Under the pieces are notes generated by a model that did no database searches, was not told the DNA's origin, and was given only the letters and a program-made list of their open reading frames with translations. Positions 14,804 to 21,705 of a stretch of 34,309 bases of DNA are shown here, piece after piece. This DNA is from CAYPUT01 sp046541715 (GTDB taxonomy: Bacteria > Spirochaetota > Spirochaetia > DSM-27196 > PWMO01), in assembly GCA_046541715.1 (NCBI GenBank), contig JBKHCS010000021.1, positions 1-34,309 on the forward strand. Reading direction: 5' to 3'. Position 1 is the stretch's first letter, and each line of letters opens with the position of its first letter. The position numbers and the translations under genes were made by a program.

Positions 14804-15034
14804 ATGAAAACAACACTTTCGGTAAACCAGCGAGGCGTCGTCACGCTTCCAGCCAAGCTCCGAAAGGCGCTGGGCATTAAAGGCGAAGACCTCTTGCTGG
14901 CCGAGACGACACCCGAAGGGGTTCTCCTCCGTCCTGCCGTCGCGCTCCCGGTCGAGGCTTACTCCCAGGAACGCCTGGATGAGTTCAAGGCCGCGGAGGA
15001 AGAGTTAGAGAGCTGGTACGAGAACAACGGGTAG
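14804..15034 (+). CDS. AbrB/SpoVT-type antitoxin
   Basis: 76 aa. The N-terminal 45 residues form a swapped-hairpin AbrB domain (TLSVNQRGVVTLPAKLRKAL, GIKGEDLLLAETTPEGVLLR), which binds DNA as a dimer. The C-terminal tail (SQERLDEFKAAEEELESWYE) is helical and would wrap the toxin and block its active site. Start chosen at 14804 because the nearby ATG at 14795 lies in the -10 box. The PIN toxin follows after 3 nt. It is expected to neutralise the toxin and repress its own promoter. Confidence 0.85.
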   Translation: MKTTLSVNQRGVVTLPAKLRKALGIKGEDLLLAETTPEGVLLRPAVALPVEAYSQERLDEFKAAEEELESWYENNG

Positions 15035-15037
15035 CCT

Positions 15038-15451
15038 GTGAGGGTCTATCTTGATGCCAATGTGCTGTTCTCGGCCGCGGCGACCGACGGGGCCATTCGC
15101 CGGCTGTTAGACGACCTCTCCGAGGCGGGCCATCGGCTGGTTGCAGACGCTTACGTCTGGGCAGAAGCCGATCGAAACCTTGGCATCCACCGCCCGGAAC
15201 GCCGGGATCGTCTTGAGGCCCTCCGGCCTAGGCTGGAGATCCACGACCGCTTCGCCGGTGCAGGCAATCCGATAGAGGACGTCTCCCTGCCGGAGAAGGA
15301 CGTGCCTGTCCTCGCCTCGGCAATCTCACTTACCTCCGAAGCACTGGTTACCGGAGATCGGACCCATTTCGGCGCTTTCTACGGTCAGAAAATCGCTGGG
15401 GTAACGATCTTGAGTCCCCGGGGCTTGGCGGAGATGCTCTTGAAGAGGTGA
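15038..15451 (+). CDS. PIN-domain toxin partnered with the AbrB antitoxin
   Basis: 137 aa, the normal size for a PIN_3-type toxin ribonuclease. The acidic residues expected for Mg-dependent RNA cleavage are visible: Asp6 in YLDANVLFSAA, Glu in YVWAEADRNL, Asp in PEKDVPVLASA and Asp in VTGDRTHFG. It starts with GTG, 3 nt after the antitoxin stop, so translation is coupled. It looks intact. Bases 15452-15517 contain a GC-rich hairpin (15474-15487) between convergent genes. Confidence 0.85.
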   Translation: MRVYLDANVLFSAAATDGAIRRLLDDLSEAGHRLVADAYVWAEADRNLGIHRPERRDRLEALRPRLEIHDRFAGAGNPIEDVSLPEKDVPVLASAISLTSEALVTGDRTHFGAFYGQKIAGVTILSPRGLAEMLLKR

Positions 15452-15517
15452 TGGGGCACGCCTAAGGCGGGCGCGGCGGAGCCGCCGATTTCCTATCGTG
15501 GCACTAGCCCGCGGTTC

Positions 15518-16048
15518 CTATCCCCCAAGCGTCTCTGTGTTGATGTCGACAAAGCGCTCGGTGAGGGCTTCGGTTAGCTCCGCCAAGGCCGCGTTTTCTT
15601 TAGCAGGCGGCAGCGACGCGTCGAAGACCATGATGGCGTAGACCGGAGAGGTCTTCTGCACCGGGCTCTCTTCGAATTGCACCACCCCGCCGACCGTCAC
15701 ATCCCCGGCGAGCATGGTGTCTTGGGTCACCAACATCTGCGGCACGTCGCGCCGGATGCCGATGCTCGCGTAGGCGACGTCCCGGGTGCCGTCGGTCACC
15801 GGTCCGATGCTGACGATCGACCCCGAGTAGGTCATCATCAATGCGCCCGCCGACTCGTCCTTAGAGTACGACTCGGCGCCGATCATTCCCCGGCTCGAGG
15901 TGTGGTGCTCGAAGGCCCGCTGCTTCACGAGCCACCCTTCGGCGAGGAGCTCCTCGCCGCCGGCTACGTCCTTAAGCCCCGCGGGCTCCACGAGGAGCCG
16001 CAGGTGCTCTCGAACCGGCTCCGGCAGTTTGTCGAAATGTTCACCCAT
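15518..16048 (-). CDS. Protein of unknown function, 176 aa
   Basis: I do not recognise this protein. It is soluble, without signal peptide, probably an alpha/beta fold. A helical N-terminus (FDKLPEPVREHLRLLVEPAG) precedes a region with many small and beta-forming residues, and it ends with a helix (AALAELTEALTERFVDINTE). A decayed copy exists at 85-231, so the gene has been duplicated at least once. Its flanks differ in the two copies: AbrB-PIN module here, PIN fragment directly adjacent there. The Shine-Dalgarno is weak (GAGAAC). Confidence 0.65.
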   Translation of the reverse strand: MGEHFDKLPEPVREHLRLLVEPAGLKDVAGGEELLAEGWLVKQRAFEHHTSSRGMIGAESYSKDESAGALMMTYSGSIVSIGPVTDGTRDVAYASIGIRRDVPQMLVTQDTMLAGDVTVGGVVQFEESPVQKTSPVYAIMVFDASLPPAKENAALAELTEALTERFVDINTETLGG

Positions 16049-16130
16049 GGTTCTCTAAGTGTAGCGGCTGCGCGGGAGGTTTCCAAAGTGGGGGGCGTGT
16101 CGTCGGGTGTAGATCGATGGTTCTGTCACG

Positions 16131-17369
16131 TTATTGCGCTCGCCCCGCGATTTCTCCCCTAATCCTCTGCCACATCTCCCTCCGCTCCTTCGCCGAGAGC
16201 CGGGAGACGAGCTCGTCGTAGACGGGACTCCCGGCGCCGCCGCGGCGAGCTGCCTTCTCAGCGGCCCTCTTTCTCCGGAGCTCCCGGGCGATCTCGTGGG
16301 CCGGTCGGTGGCCCCGGACCTTAAAGGCCCGGTTGATGAACTCGTACACCTTGTCGAGAAGCTCCGAGTCGTTCGCGAGGATCTCGCTCAACTGCCCCAA
16401 GAGTTTCTCCCGCTGGTCATCGGTAAGCCGTGCCCAGGCGTTCCGCATTCTGCGCTCGGCGTGGGGCCGGGGCACATGGTTCAGCTCGCAGACTGCGGCG
16501 AAGAACTGGGCGCGGCGGGGATCGTAGGCGCGCTTCATCGATTGGACGAAGTTGGACGCCGCCTGGGGGTACTCCCCGAGGTACATCCGGTAGAGCCCCA
16601 TGTTTCGGTTCAGAATAGTGCTCTTGGGATTGAAGTAGAGCCCCCGGCGGATCAGGGGGATGGCCTTCTGTGCCATCGACAGGGGAAAGACGCGGTAGGG
16701 AGATTGATCGACAAGCTGAAGGAATATCTTCAACGAGATGGCAAGTCCGACCACCTTGACCAGAACTCCGGGCAGGAGACCCAAGGTCATGACGCTTGTG
16801 TTGTAGATCCCGTGGATAAACGCCGCCAGGGCGACGCCCTTGTAGGCGCTCCGGTAGGACTCCGGGTCCCGGGATTGGAGGTTGCTGTAGAGCGCCTGGG
16901 AGTAGAGGCCGCCCCAAATTGCCGCATAGGTCATATGGCCGCCGGTTGAGAGAACCGGGCGAACCAGCATAAAGAGGGTGCCGTAACGCTCGATATAGAG
17001 CACATTCTCGATAGCGCCGAAGACCAGTCCTACCACCGCAGCCTGGATTACCCCGTCCTGGGGTTCCCGGACGGTTCGCAGGGTGTGGGCCACCGAGAGA
17101 AAACAGACGAACTTCGCGAACTCCTCGATCACCCCGGTAACCAGAACCTGGTAGAAGAACTCCGAGTCGTAGATAAAGGGCACAAGAAACGGAAGCGGAT
17201 AGACGCCGTGGAGGATAAACGTAACCACCACGCTTACCGCCCCGGCAAAGAAGAACTGCGCCAGGATCTCCGGCTGCTGCTTGTCGGCGAGGTAGCGCAG
17301 GCGACGAAAAAGAAAGTACATCCAGAGTCCCGTCGCGACGACGTTCCAGAGGTGAAGAAAAACGTTCAA
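16131..17369 (-). CDS. PrsW-family intramembrane metalloprotease with a C-terminal helical domain
   Basis: 412 aa membrane protein. The N-terminal 230 residues have about seven hydrophobic segments carrying the PrsW signature: EEFAK (Glu82, Glu83, Lys86), GAIEN (Glu121), a conserved His in GGHMTY (His145) and HGIYN (His186, Asn190). PrsW proteases cut membrane proteins such as anti-sigma factors. The C-terminal 180 residues are cytoplasmic, helical and TPR-like at first (NRNMGLYRMYLGEYPQAASN, FVQSMKRAY), ending in a charged tail. The start is TTG with AGGGG 8 nt upstream. The substrate is unknown. It is embedded in the toxin-antitoxin island with no obvious partner. Confidence 0.8.
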   Translation of the reverse strand: MNVFLHLWNVVATGLWMYFLFRRLRYLADKQQPEILAQFFFAGAVSVVVTFILHGVYPLPFLVPFIYDSEFFYQVLVTGVIEEFAKFVCFLSVAHTLRTVREPQDGVIQAAVVGLVFGAIENVLYIERYGTLFMLVRPVLSTGGHMTYAAIWGGLYSQALYSNLQSRDPESYRSAYKGVALAAFIHGIYNTSVMTLGLLPGVLVKVVGLAISLKIFLQLVDQSPYRVFPLSMAQKAIPLIRRGLYFNPKSTILNRNMGLYRMYLGEYPQAASNFVQSMKRAYDPRRAQFFAAVCELNHVPRPHAERRMRNAWARLTDDQREKLLGQLSEILANDSELLDKVYEFINRAFKVRGHRPAHEIARELRRKRAAEKAARRGGAGSPVYDELVSRLSAKERREMWQRIRGEIAGRAQ

Positions 17370-17467
17370 CCTGTGTCCCCTAACGGGAAGTTATCACACG
17401 GGAGCCGGGGCCGCAGGATTCAAAGCTCCTTAGAGCCTCGGAGGCGGGACGAGGGTTAAGAGAGCGG

Positions 17468-17854
17468 TCAACCGGCGGCAATATCCGTCGCCGCAAAGTC
17501 CTCTCCGACGAAGAGTAAGGGTTCGTCGGCCAGCTTGGCGACGGCGTACGACAGACAGTCGCCGAAGTTGAGTGCTGCAGGGTGCCTCCCTTTTCCGAAG
17601 CGGAGCCACGCTTCGACTGCGGTTCCGAAGTGCGTTTCTCCAAAGGGAATCACCCCGACGGAGGCTTCCGTCAGGAACCTGGTAATATACGACCGAGCGT
17701 CTCTCTTCAAGCGTGCGGAGAGTACAATGGCCGTTTCCGTCAAAGTGGCGGCGCCGATTCCCGGATTGGGGTCGGCTGAGATGCGGATGATCAATTCTTC
17801 GAACCCCGGTTCCTTCATTACGATGGCCACAATGGCCGACGTGTCCAAAATCAC
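17468..17854 (-). CDS. vapC: VapC-type PIN toxin
   Basis: 128 aa, full length and intact. VapC ribonucleases cut tRNA or rRNA. Catalytic acidic residues: Asp4 (LDTSAIVAI), Glu40 (LTETAIVL), Asp98 (NFGDCLSYA) and Asp in the FVGEDFAATDI end. The segment GKGRHPAALNFGDCLSYAVA is close to the common VapC subgroup paired with Rv0623-type antitoxins. The GTG start overlaps the antitoxin stop by GTGA (17854-17851). Confidence 0.9.
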   Translation of the reverse strand: MILDTSAIVAIVMKEPGFEELIIRISADPNPGIGAATLTETAIVLSARLKRDARSYITRFLTEASVGVIPFGETHFGTAVEAWLRFGKGRHPAALNFGDCLSYAVAKLADEPLLFVGEDFAATDIAAG

Positions 17855-18123
17855 ACGCCTTCCTCCCCATAGCCCAGAATTTCGTCCTCCTCGACTCGAG
17901 TCAGCCTCCGGCCGAGCTCGTCCGGAGGAACCATGGGCCAGACCTCGTTTTCCAGATACCTAAGCAGCCTCCCACCCCTGTTATCGTCGGCGATCCGGTA
18001 AGCAAGGCGAGCCTTTCGTTCCTCGAGCGCCCGACGAACGGCCTCCGTCTTGGTCTCCCCGGATAGACCGGCGACCTCTGCGGCAAGCCGCTCAACCGCA
18101 TCGTTCTTTATGTTCAAGGCCAT
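17851..18123 (-). CDS. vapB: VapB-type antitoxin (Rv0623-like)
   Basis: 90 aa. Pattern of the Rv0623-like antitoxins: MALNIKNDAVERLAAEVAGL, then GETKTEAVRRALEERKARLA, a ribbon-helix-helix dimeriser and DNA binder, with an acidic C-terminus that masks the toxin. Unlike other antitoxins here, it has a classic leader with AAGGAG 7 nt before the ATG. Upstream, TATGGT (18156-18161) and ACCATA (18170-18175) form an inverted repeat that is a likely operator. Confidence 0.85.
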   Translation of the reverse strand: MALNIKNDAVERLAAEVAGLSGETKTEAVRRALEERKARLAYRIADDNRGGRLLRYLENEVWPMVPPDELGRRLTRVEEDEILGYGEEGV

Positions 18124-18214
18124 CGCTTACTCCTTAATTGAAGTATATGAAGAATTATGGTGGAACTCTACCATATCCAGCGCTTATTTGAGTTTCATTG
18201 TGTAAAACAAAAGT

Positions 18215-18249
18215 TTGACAATTTGAAAACCTAAGTCTATCTTAGGGTC
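18215..18249 (+). promoter_or_regulatory. Consensus promoter and operator of the Phd-PIN module, likely leaderless
   Basis: TTGACA (18215-18220), 17-nt spacer, TATCTT (18238-18243), then 6 nt to the ATG at 18250. CCTAAG (18230-18235) and CTTAGG (18241-18246) form a perfect inverted repeat centred on the -10. Transcription should start at about the A of the ATG. There is no Shine-Dalgarno. Confidence 0.75.
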
Positions 18250-18480
18250 ATGAAGCAGATCTCCGTCCGCGACATGAAGGCCCACTGGGCAGAGGTCGAG
18301 CGGCAGGTAAGGAACGGCGAAACCTTCGAGGTACTCAATCGCGGCAAGCCGGCAGCATTGATCGTTCCGCCGCAGCCGCGGCGGGTGCTTAGGTGGGACG
18401 ATCACCTCTCTACGGCCGTAGAGGCGCGGGGCCGCTCCTCCGAGGAGGTTGTTCGCGCCGACCGCGAGGGCCGTTGGTGA
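18250..18480 (+). CDS. Phd/YefM-type antitoxin
   Basis: 76 aa. N-terminus of the Phd/YefM family (MKQISVRDMKAHWAEVERQV, GETFEVLNRGKPAALIVPP), which binds the operator and represses the operon. The C-terminus (EARGRSSEEVVRADREGRW) is the toxin-binding tail. Its stop overlaps the toxin start by GTGA (18477-18480). Confidence 0.85.
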   Translation: MKQISVRDMKAHWAEVERQVRNGETFEVLNRGKPAALIVPPQPRRVLRWDDHLSTAVEARGRSSEEVVRADREGRW

Positions 18481-18914
18481 TCTACCTTGACACGAGCGCG
18501 TTTCTAAAGCTCTACGTCCGGGAAGGGGAGTCACAGTTTGTAGAACAATGGATCCAATCACAGGATGAACCACTACCCGTCACCGACCTACTCCAAAGGG
18601 AGTTCGTCAACGCCCTTCGACTAAAGGTTTACTGGGAAGAACTCGACGCACCGACCGCCGACCATCTGATTGCGTTATTTGACGACCGCTTGGTCCGGGG
18701 GCAGTACTTCGTCCCGACCGTGGACCGCATTCGCCTGTTGCAGGACGCCCGGGAGTTAAGCGATCACACTCCCTCGATTGGATGCCGGACCCTCGATATC
18801 CTCCACGTGGCCTTCGCCCTCCAACTCGAGCCCGCCGAATTCATCACCTTCGATTCCAGGCAGGCCGAGCTGGCCCGAAGAGCCGGCCTCGAGGTTCAGC
18901 CCATCGTGCCTTGA
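18477..18914 (+). CDS. PIN-domain toxin partnered with the Phd antitoxin
   Basis: 145 aa, intact. Active-site acids: Asp5 (YLDTSAFLKLYV), Glu in LQREFVNALRL, Asp in CRTLDILHVAFAL and Asp in FITFDSRQAELA. Probable ribonuclease toxin of the VapC group. GTG start inside the end of the antitoxin gene. Downstream (18915-19053) there is a short tandem of CCTTGACCC-type bases and no gene. Confidence 0.85.
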   Translation: MIYLDTSAFLKLYVREGESQFVEQWIQSQDEPLPVTDLLQREFVNALRLKVYWEELDAPTADHLIALFDDRLVRGQYFVPTVDRIRLLQDARELSDHTPSIGCRTLDILHVAFALQLEPAEFITFDSRQAELARRAGLEVQPIVP

Positions 18915-19053
18915 CCCACCGCACCTTGACCCTCCGCGCCAAGCGAAACCAGCCCCTTTCCGTCGGACACGTCGTCACCTCCACCCTGGGGGCCCTGGAT
19001 CTGTCTGTTTGGCAAGTCAGGTGGAGTGTGTAATCATTGCTATCAACGAAATC

Positions 19054-19302
19054 ATGGCGTCGATTACGATTCGAAATCTTGATGATAGCGTAAAGGCCGG
19101 GTTGCGGCTTCGGGCAGCGCGGAACAACCGTTCGATGGAGGAAGAGGCACGTAGGATCCTCGCCGAGGCGGTGAAGGAGTCCGGGAGGGAAGGTCGTGGA
19201 TTGGGAACGGCAATTCACAAGCGGTTCTTGGCGGCCGGGGGCGTAGAGCTCGAGGTCGCAGAGCGATCTGAACGGCCACGAAGCCCTCGAGAACTTGAGT
19301 GA
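19054..19302 (+). CDS. FitA-type ribbon-helix-helix antitoxin
   Basis: 82 aa. RHH domain of the FitA/StbC group (MASITIRNLDDSVKAGLRLR, AARNNRSMEEEARRILAEAV). The C-terminal part (GLGTAIHKRFLAAGGVELEV) is the usual toxin-binding segment. There is no Shine-Dalgarno. A TATCAA box ends 7 nt before the ATG, which would fit a leaderless start, but no -35 fits it. The next gene is a broken FitB-type toxin, so this antitoxin is now without a working partner. Confidence 0.8.
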   Translation: MASITIRNLDDSVKAGLRLRAARNNRSMEEEARRILAEAVKESGREGRGLGTAIHKRFLAAGGVELEVAERSERPRSPRELE

Positions 19303-19308
19303 CACCCG

Positions 19309-19506
19309 ATGACCGTTCTGGACACGAACGTCATCTCGGAGCTTATGCGACCCGAGCCTTTGGAGCGTGTCGTAGACCGGCTGGACTCCATTCCGCATCG
19401 TGGCATTCGACGACGCTGCCGCTGCGGAATGCATCCTCTGGCAACAAGAAACGTGGACGATTTTGAACACATCGATATCGTGGTGATCAATCCCTGGGAG
19501 GCGTAA
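19309..19506 (+). pseudogene. FitB-type PIN toxin with internal deletion and frameshifts
   Basis: The reading frame encodes only 65 aa where FitB-type toxins have about 140. It begins correctly (MTVLDTNVISELMRPEPLER) and ends correctly (HPLATRNVDDF, then VVINPWEA). In between, another frame carries VAFDDAAAAE, the normal middle motif of FitB proteins, so a frame change plus loss of about 70 codons explains the gene. The Glu and central Asp of the active site are lost from the product. Not functional as a nuclease. Confidence 0.75.
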
Positions 19507-19615
19507 CATGGCTGCAATCACCATTGCGAAACAGGGGTCCCGATCGCTTGGCTTAAGAGATTAGCAAAGACCCGGACCCACACATTCCAGAATCAGTACT
19601 TGGGATAGGAACCTC

Positions 19616-20038
19616 GTGGGGCCCGGTAAGTCGCATTACAACGTGGTAGTATCTCTTATCGTGAAGCGGAAAAAGGATCTGCTTTCGGCGGATACCAGGG
19701 TTTTCGAGGCGTCCGAAGATTTCGTCATTCACAAAACGGCACAGATCTTCGTGGGCAGCGAGCCCCGCTTGGAGGCCCACGGGAAAAGCAAACGGCTGGT
19801 ACGAAAATCCATCGGCATCGGTCGGGACCGGTCGAATAGCGTGATCATTGCCGACGAGAAGGTCTCGAAGTTTCACGCGATTCTAACCCTGAAGAGCGGA
19901 AGCGCGTTCATAAAGGATACCGGGAGCACGAACGGCACGATGCTGAACGGAGAGGCGCTGGTTCCGAATCGGAACTACAAGGTGGCTTACGGCGATGTTG
20001 TCGTAGTCGGCTCTACGAGGTTGACGATAAAAGGCTAA
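19616..20038 (+). CDS. FHA-domain protein
   Basis: 140 aa. The C-terminal 80 residues are a forkhead-associated domain, which binds phosphothreonine: IGIGRDRSNSVIIADEKVSK, FHAILTL, then DTGSTNGTMLNGE. The expected Arg, Ser, His and Asn contacts are present. The N-terminal 55 residues are basic with no recognised domain. GTG start with AGGA upstream. No kinase gene is nearby, so its partner is encoded elsewhere. It sits alone between toxin-antitoxin modules. Confidence 0.8.
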   Translation: MGPGKSHYNVVVSLIVKRKKDLLSADTRVFEASEDFVIHKTAQIFVGSEPRLEAHGKSKRLVRKSIGIGRDRSNSVIIADEKVSKFHAILTLKSGSAFIKDTGSTNGTMLNGEALVPNRNYKVAYGDVVVVGSTRLTIKG

Positions 20039-20082
20039 GCTATCCGGTTCTCTTTTCCGCGGTCTAGACAGACTCCCGCGCC

Positions 20083-20409
20083 CTACCGACACCCCAACGC
20101 GATTCCCAGGCCTCGGCAGACCGCTTGCATCTTGGCCTCATCCAGCCGCCCGATGTAGGTGCGTAGCCCATCCTTTTGCACCGTCTGTAGGTGATCCAGG
20201 TTGACGGCGGAATCGTGCTTCAAGCCCTCGTCCGCCCCGACGAACACCTCACTCGGGGCTCCGTGAATCGTAGAGGTGACCGGGGCTACGGTGACCGTCC
20301 GCAGAAGGTCGATGACGTCGTCGCGACTCAAGATCAGGACGGGCCGCCGTTTGTCGGGGTTCTTGAAGGTATAGAGCCAGAGTTCCCCTCGATTTACTCT
20401 CCGGGCCAT
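20083..20409 (-). CDS. mazF: MazF/PemK-type toxin
   Basis: 108 aa. MazF-family endoribonuclease: VNRGELWLYTFKNPDKRRPV near the start, LILSRDD, then VTVAPVTSTIHGAPSEVFV and HDSAVNLDHLQTVQKDGL, containing the conserved Arg, Ser/Thr and Asp positions. The ATG at 20409 lies 16 nt inside the antitoxin gene, giving translational coupling. The gene looks intact. Confidence 0.9.
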   Translation of the reverse strand: MARRVNRGELWLYTFKNPDKRRPVLILSRDDVIDLLRTVTVAPVTSTIHGAPSEVFVGADEGLKHDSAVNLDHLQTVQKDGLRTYIGRLDEAKMQAVCRGLGIALGCR

Positions 20410-20627
20410 ACGCCTTCTTCGTCCCATCCGGCAAGGTCGTTCTCCAAAGCCCGTTTGCCTCCGTAGGCCCGGCGATACTGCTCTTCTATTTGTTCGGCCT
20501 CCCGCTGCCGCAGGTAGCGGTCTACCGCTCGACGCACGACCTCAGAGCGACCTCGCTCCCTAACCTCATCGCTCTCCGAGAGCCGCCGGAGAAGCTCATC
20601 GTCAAAGATAACCTGTACAGGTTTCAT
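20394..20627 (-). CDS. Ribbon-helix-helix antitoxin of the MazF module
   Basis: 77 aa. The N-terminal RHH motif (MKPVQVIFDDELLRRLSESD, RSEVVRRAVDRYL) binds DNA. The C-terminal acidic tail (ENDLAGWDEEGVW) would occupy the MazF RNA groove. There is no Shine-Dalgarno; a consensus promoter ends 6 nt before the ATG. A perfect palindrome covers codons 2-6. Confidence 0.85.
   Translation of the reverse strand: MKPVQVIFDDELLRRLSESDEVRERGRSEVVRRAVDRYLRQREAEQIEEQYRRAYGGKRALENDLAGWDEEGVWPGE
20610..20623. promoter_or_regulatory. 14-bp palindrome in the start of the MazF-module antitoxin gene
   Basis: AACCTGTACAGGTT is a perfect 14-bp palindrome lying just inside the coding region, about 10 to 17 nt downstream of the predicted transcription start. 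Direct repeats ATCAACAT flank the -10 box. Both are candidate operator half-sites for the antitoxin. Confidence 0.45.
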
Positions 20628-20662
20628 GTTGATATTTTATGTTGATTCTAGTGTGGAGTCAA
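20628..20662 (-). promoter_or_regulatory. Promoter of the MazF module, likely leaderless
   Basis: On the minus strand TTGACT (20662-20657), 17-nt spacer, TAAAAT (20639-20634), then 6 nt to the ATG. It points away from the Phd-module promoter; the two -35 boxes are only 23 nt apart. Confidence 0.7.
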
Positions 20663-20669
20663 TCGGTTT

Positions 20670-20720
20670 TACGTACGTACGTAACTTTACTTCGTACGTA
20701 CATATTGTTACACTGGATGA
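20670..20720 (+). promoter_or_regulatory. Promoter and ACGT-repeat operator of the Phd-PIN module, likely leaderless
   Basis: TTTACT (20686-20691), 17-nt spacer, TACACT (20709-20714), 6 nt to the ATG at 20721. The -35 is bracketed by two palindromic blocks, TACGTACGTACGTA (20670-20683) and GTACGTAC (20694-20701). Bound antitoxin would cover the polymerase site and might also affect the divergent MazF promoter. Confidence 0.65.
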
Positions 20721-20951
20721 ATGAAACTCACAGCAACGGAGTTGCGGCAGAATCTCTACAGGATCTTGGATCGTGTAGCCGAGACAGGGGAGACTGTCGA
20801 GATACCTCGAAAGCGTGGGACCGTGCGCATCACTGCGGATCCCCCGGGATCAATCTGGGACCGCCTCGAGGTCCACGATGTAATAGCCGGGGACCTCAAT
20901 GTCTCGTTTGGGGATGTCTGGGACGGTGAGCCGGAACTCGACGCCCCGTGA
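20721..20951 (+). CDS. Phd-type antitoxin
   Basis: 76 aa. Phd/YefM-type N-terminus (MKLTATELRQNLYRILDRVA, ETGETVEIPRKRGTVRI), DNA-binding. The C-terminal tail (HDVIAGDLNVSFGDVWDGEP) is the toxin-binding part. Leaderless-type start without Shine-Dalgarno. The stop overlaps the toxin start by GTGA (20948-20951). Confidence 0.85.
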   Translation: MKLTATELRQNLYRILDRVAETGETVEIPRKRGTVRITADPPGSIWDRLEVHDVIAGDLNVSFGDVWDGEPELDAP

Positions 20952-21328
20952 TACTTCACCTGGACACCCACATCGTGGTGTGGCTATACGCGGGCAAGAG
21001 GAATGATTTCCCTCCCAGAGCCGCAGCGGCCGTCGACCATGCTCGGTTGGTCTACTCCCCCATTGTGGGACTCGAGCTTGCCTACCTTCAGGAGATCGGT
21101 CGCATCACCTCCTCCCCCCGGGAGATCCTCGACTACCTCGCCGACCGCGTCGCCCTTACCCCCGACGAGACACCGTACGTGGTTGTGGCGAGGGCCGCGG
21201 AGAGACTGCCCTGGACCCGGGATCCCTTCGATCGGCTCATAACCGCTACTGCCGCCGCCGGAGAGCATCCTCTAATAACCCGGGACCCGGTGATTCGCAA
21301 ACACTACGCCGGAGCGGTGTGGGAGTAG
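20948..21328 (+). CDS. VapC-type PIN toxin
   Basis: 126 aa, intact. Asp6 (HLDTHIVVWLYAG), Glu in VGLELAYLQEIGRI, Asp in TRDPFDRLITATA and Asp in LITRDPVIRKHY form the expected acidic cluster. It belongs to the DTHVLLW-like subgroup usually paired with Phd-type antitoxins, as here. GTG start in the antitoxin stop. Confidence 0.9.
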   Translation: MILHLDTHIVVWLYAGKRNDFPPRAAAAVDHARLVYSPIVGLELAYLQEIGRITSSPREILDYLADRVALTPDETPYVVVARAAERLPWTRDPFDRLITATAAAGEHPLITRDPVIRKHYAGAVWE

Positions 21329-21369
21329 CGGTTAGCGCTTGGGCGCTTCCGGCACGGCTCGGAACTATG

Positions 21370-21404
21370 TTGACAAAGTAGCCACCGGTGGCTACCATGG
21401 CTCT
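21370..21404 (+). promoter_or_regulatory. Consensus promoter with 18-bp palindrome, likely leaderless
   Basis: TTGACA (21370-21375), 17-nt spacer, TACCAT (21393-21398), then 6 nt to the ATG at 21405. GTAGCCACCGGTGGCTAC (21378-21395) is a perfect 18-bp palindrome filling the spacer and entering the -10, an ideal autorepression operator. Confidence 0.8.
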
Positions 21405-21701
21405 ATGGAGAGCAAGGCGGTCGGCATCAAGCAGCTTCGGGATAGCCTCAGCCGCTACGTAAAAGAGGCTCGAAACGGTACCCGGATTCTGATCCTCGAC
21501 CGCGAAGAGGTAGTCGCCGAGATCAGAGAGCCCCAGGCGAATTACGCTCCAGCCCACCGGGAGGGGCGCGCCGAAGAGATGGCCCGGGAGGGCACCCTCA
21601 TACGGTCGGCGGCTAAGAAGGAGCCCCTGGGCCCGTCCCCGCTGCACCTTCCGCCGGGAACAAGCCAAGCCCTATTGAGGGAAGATAGGGGAGAGACTTG
21701 A
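21405..21701 (+). CDS. Phd-type antitoxin
   Basis: 98 aa. Phd/YefM N-terminus (MESKAVGIKQLRDSLSRYVK, EARNGTRILILDREEVVAEI). The C-terminal half is Pro/Arg-rich with a helical toxin-binding segment (REGRAEEMAREGTLIRSAAK). Start fixed by the promoter position, as longer in-frame starts would lie upstream of the -35 box. The toxin gene follows after 4 nt. Confidence 0.85.
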   Translation: MESKAVGIKQLRDSLSRYVKEARNGTRILILDREEVVAEIREPQANYAPAHREGRAEEMAREGTLIRSAAKKEPLGPSPLHLPPGTSQALLREDRGET

Positions 21702-21705
21702 GAAG

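Noticed and set aside
19507..19560. 18-codon open frame after the FitB remnant
   Set aside because: Too short, no ribosome site and no recognisable sequence.
20670..20701. CRISPR-like or satellite repeat from the ACGT-rich run
   Set aside because: The run is only about 30 bp and sits on a promoter; it is better explained as an operator.
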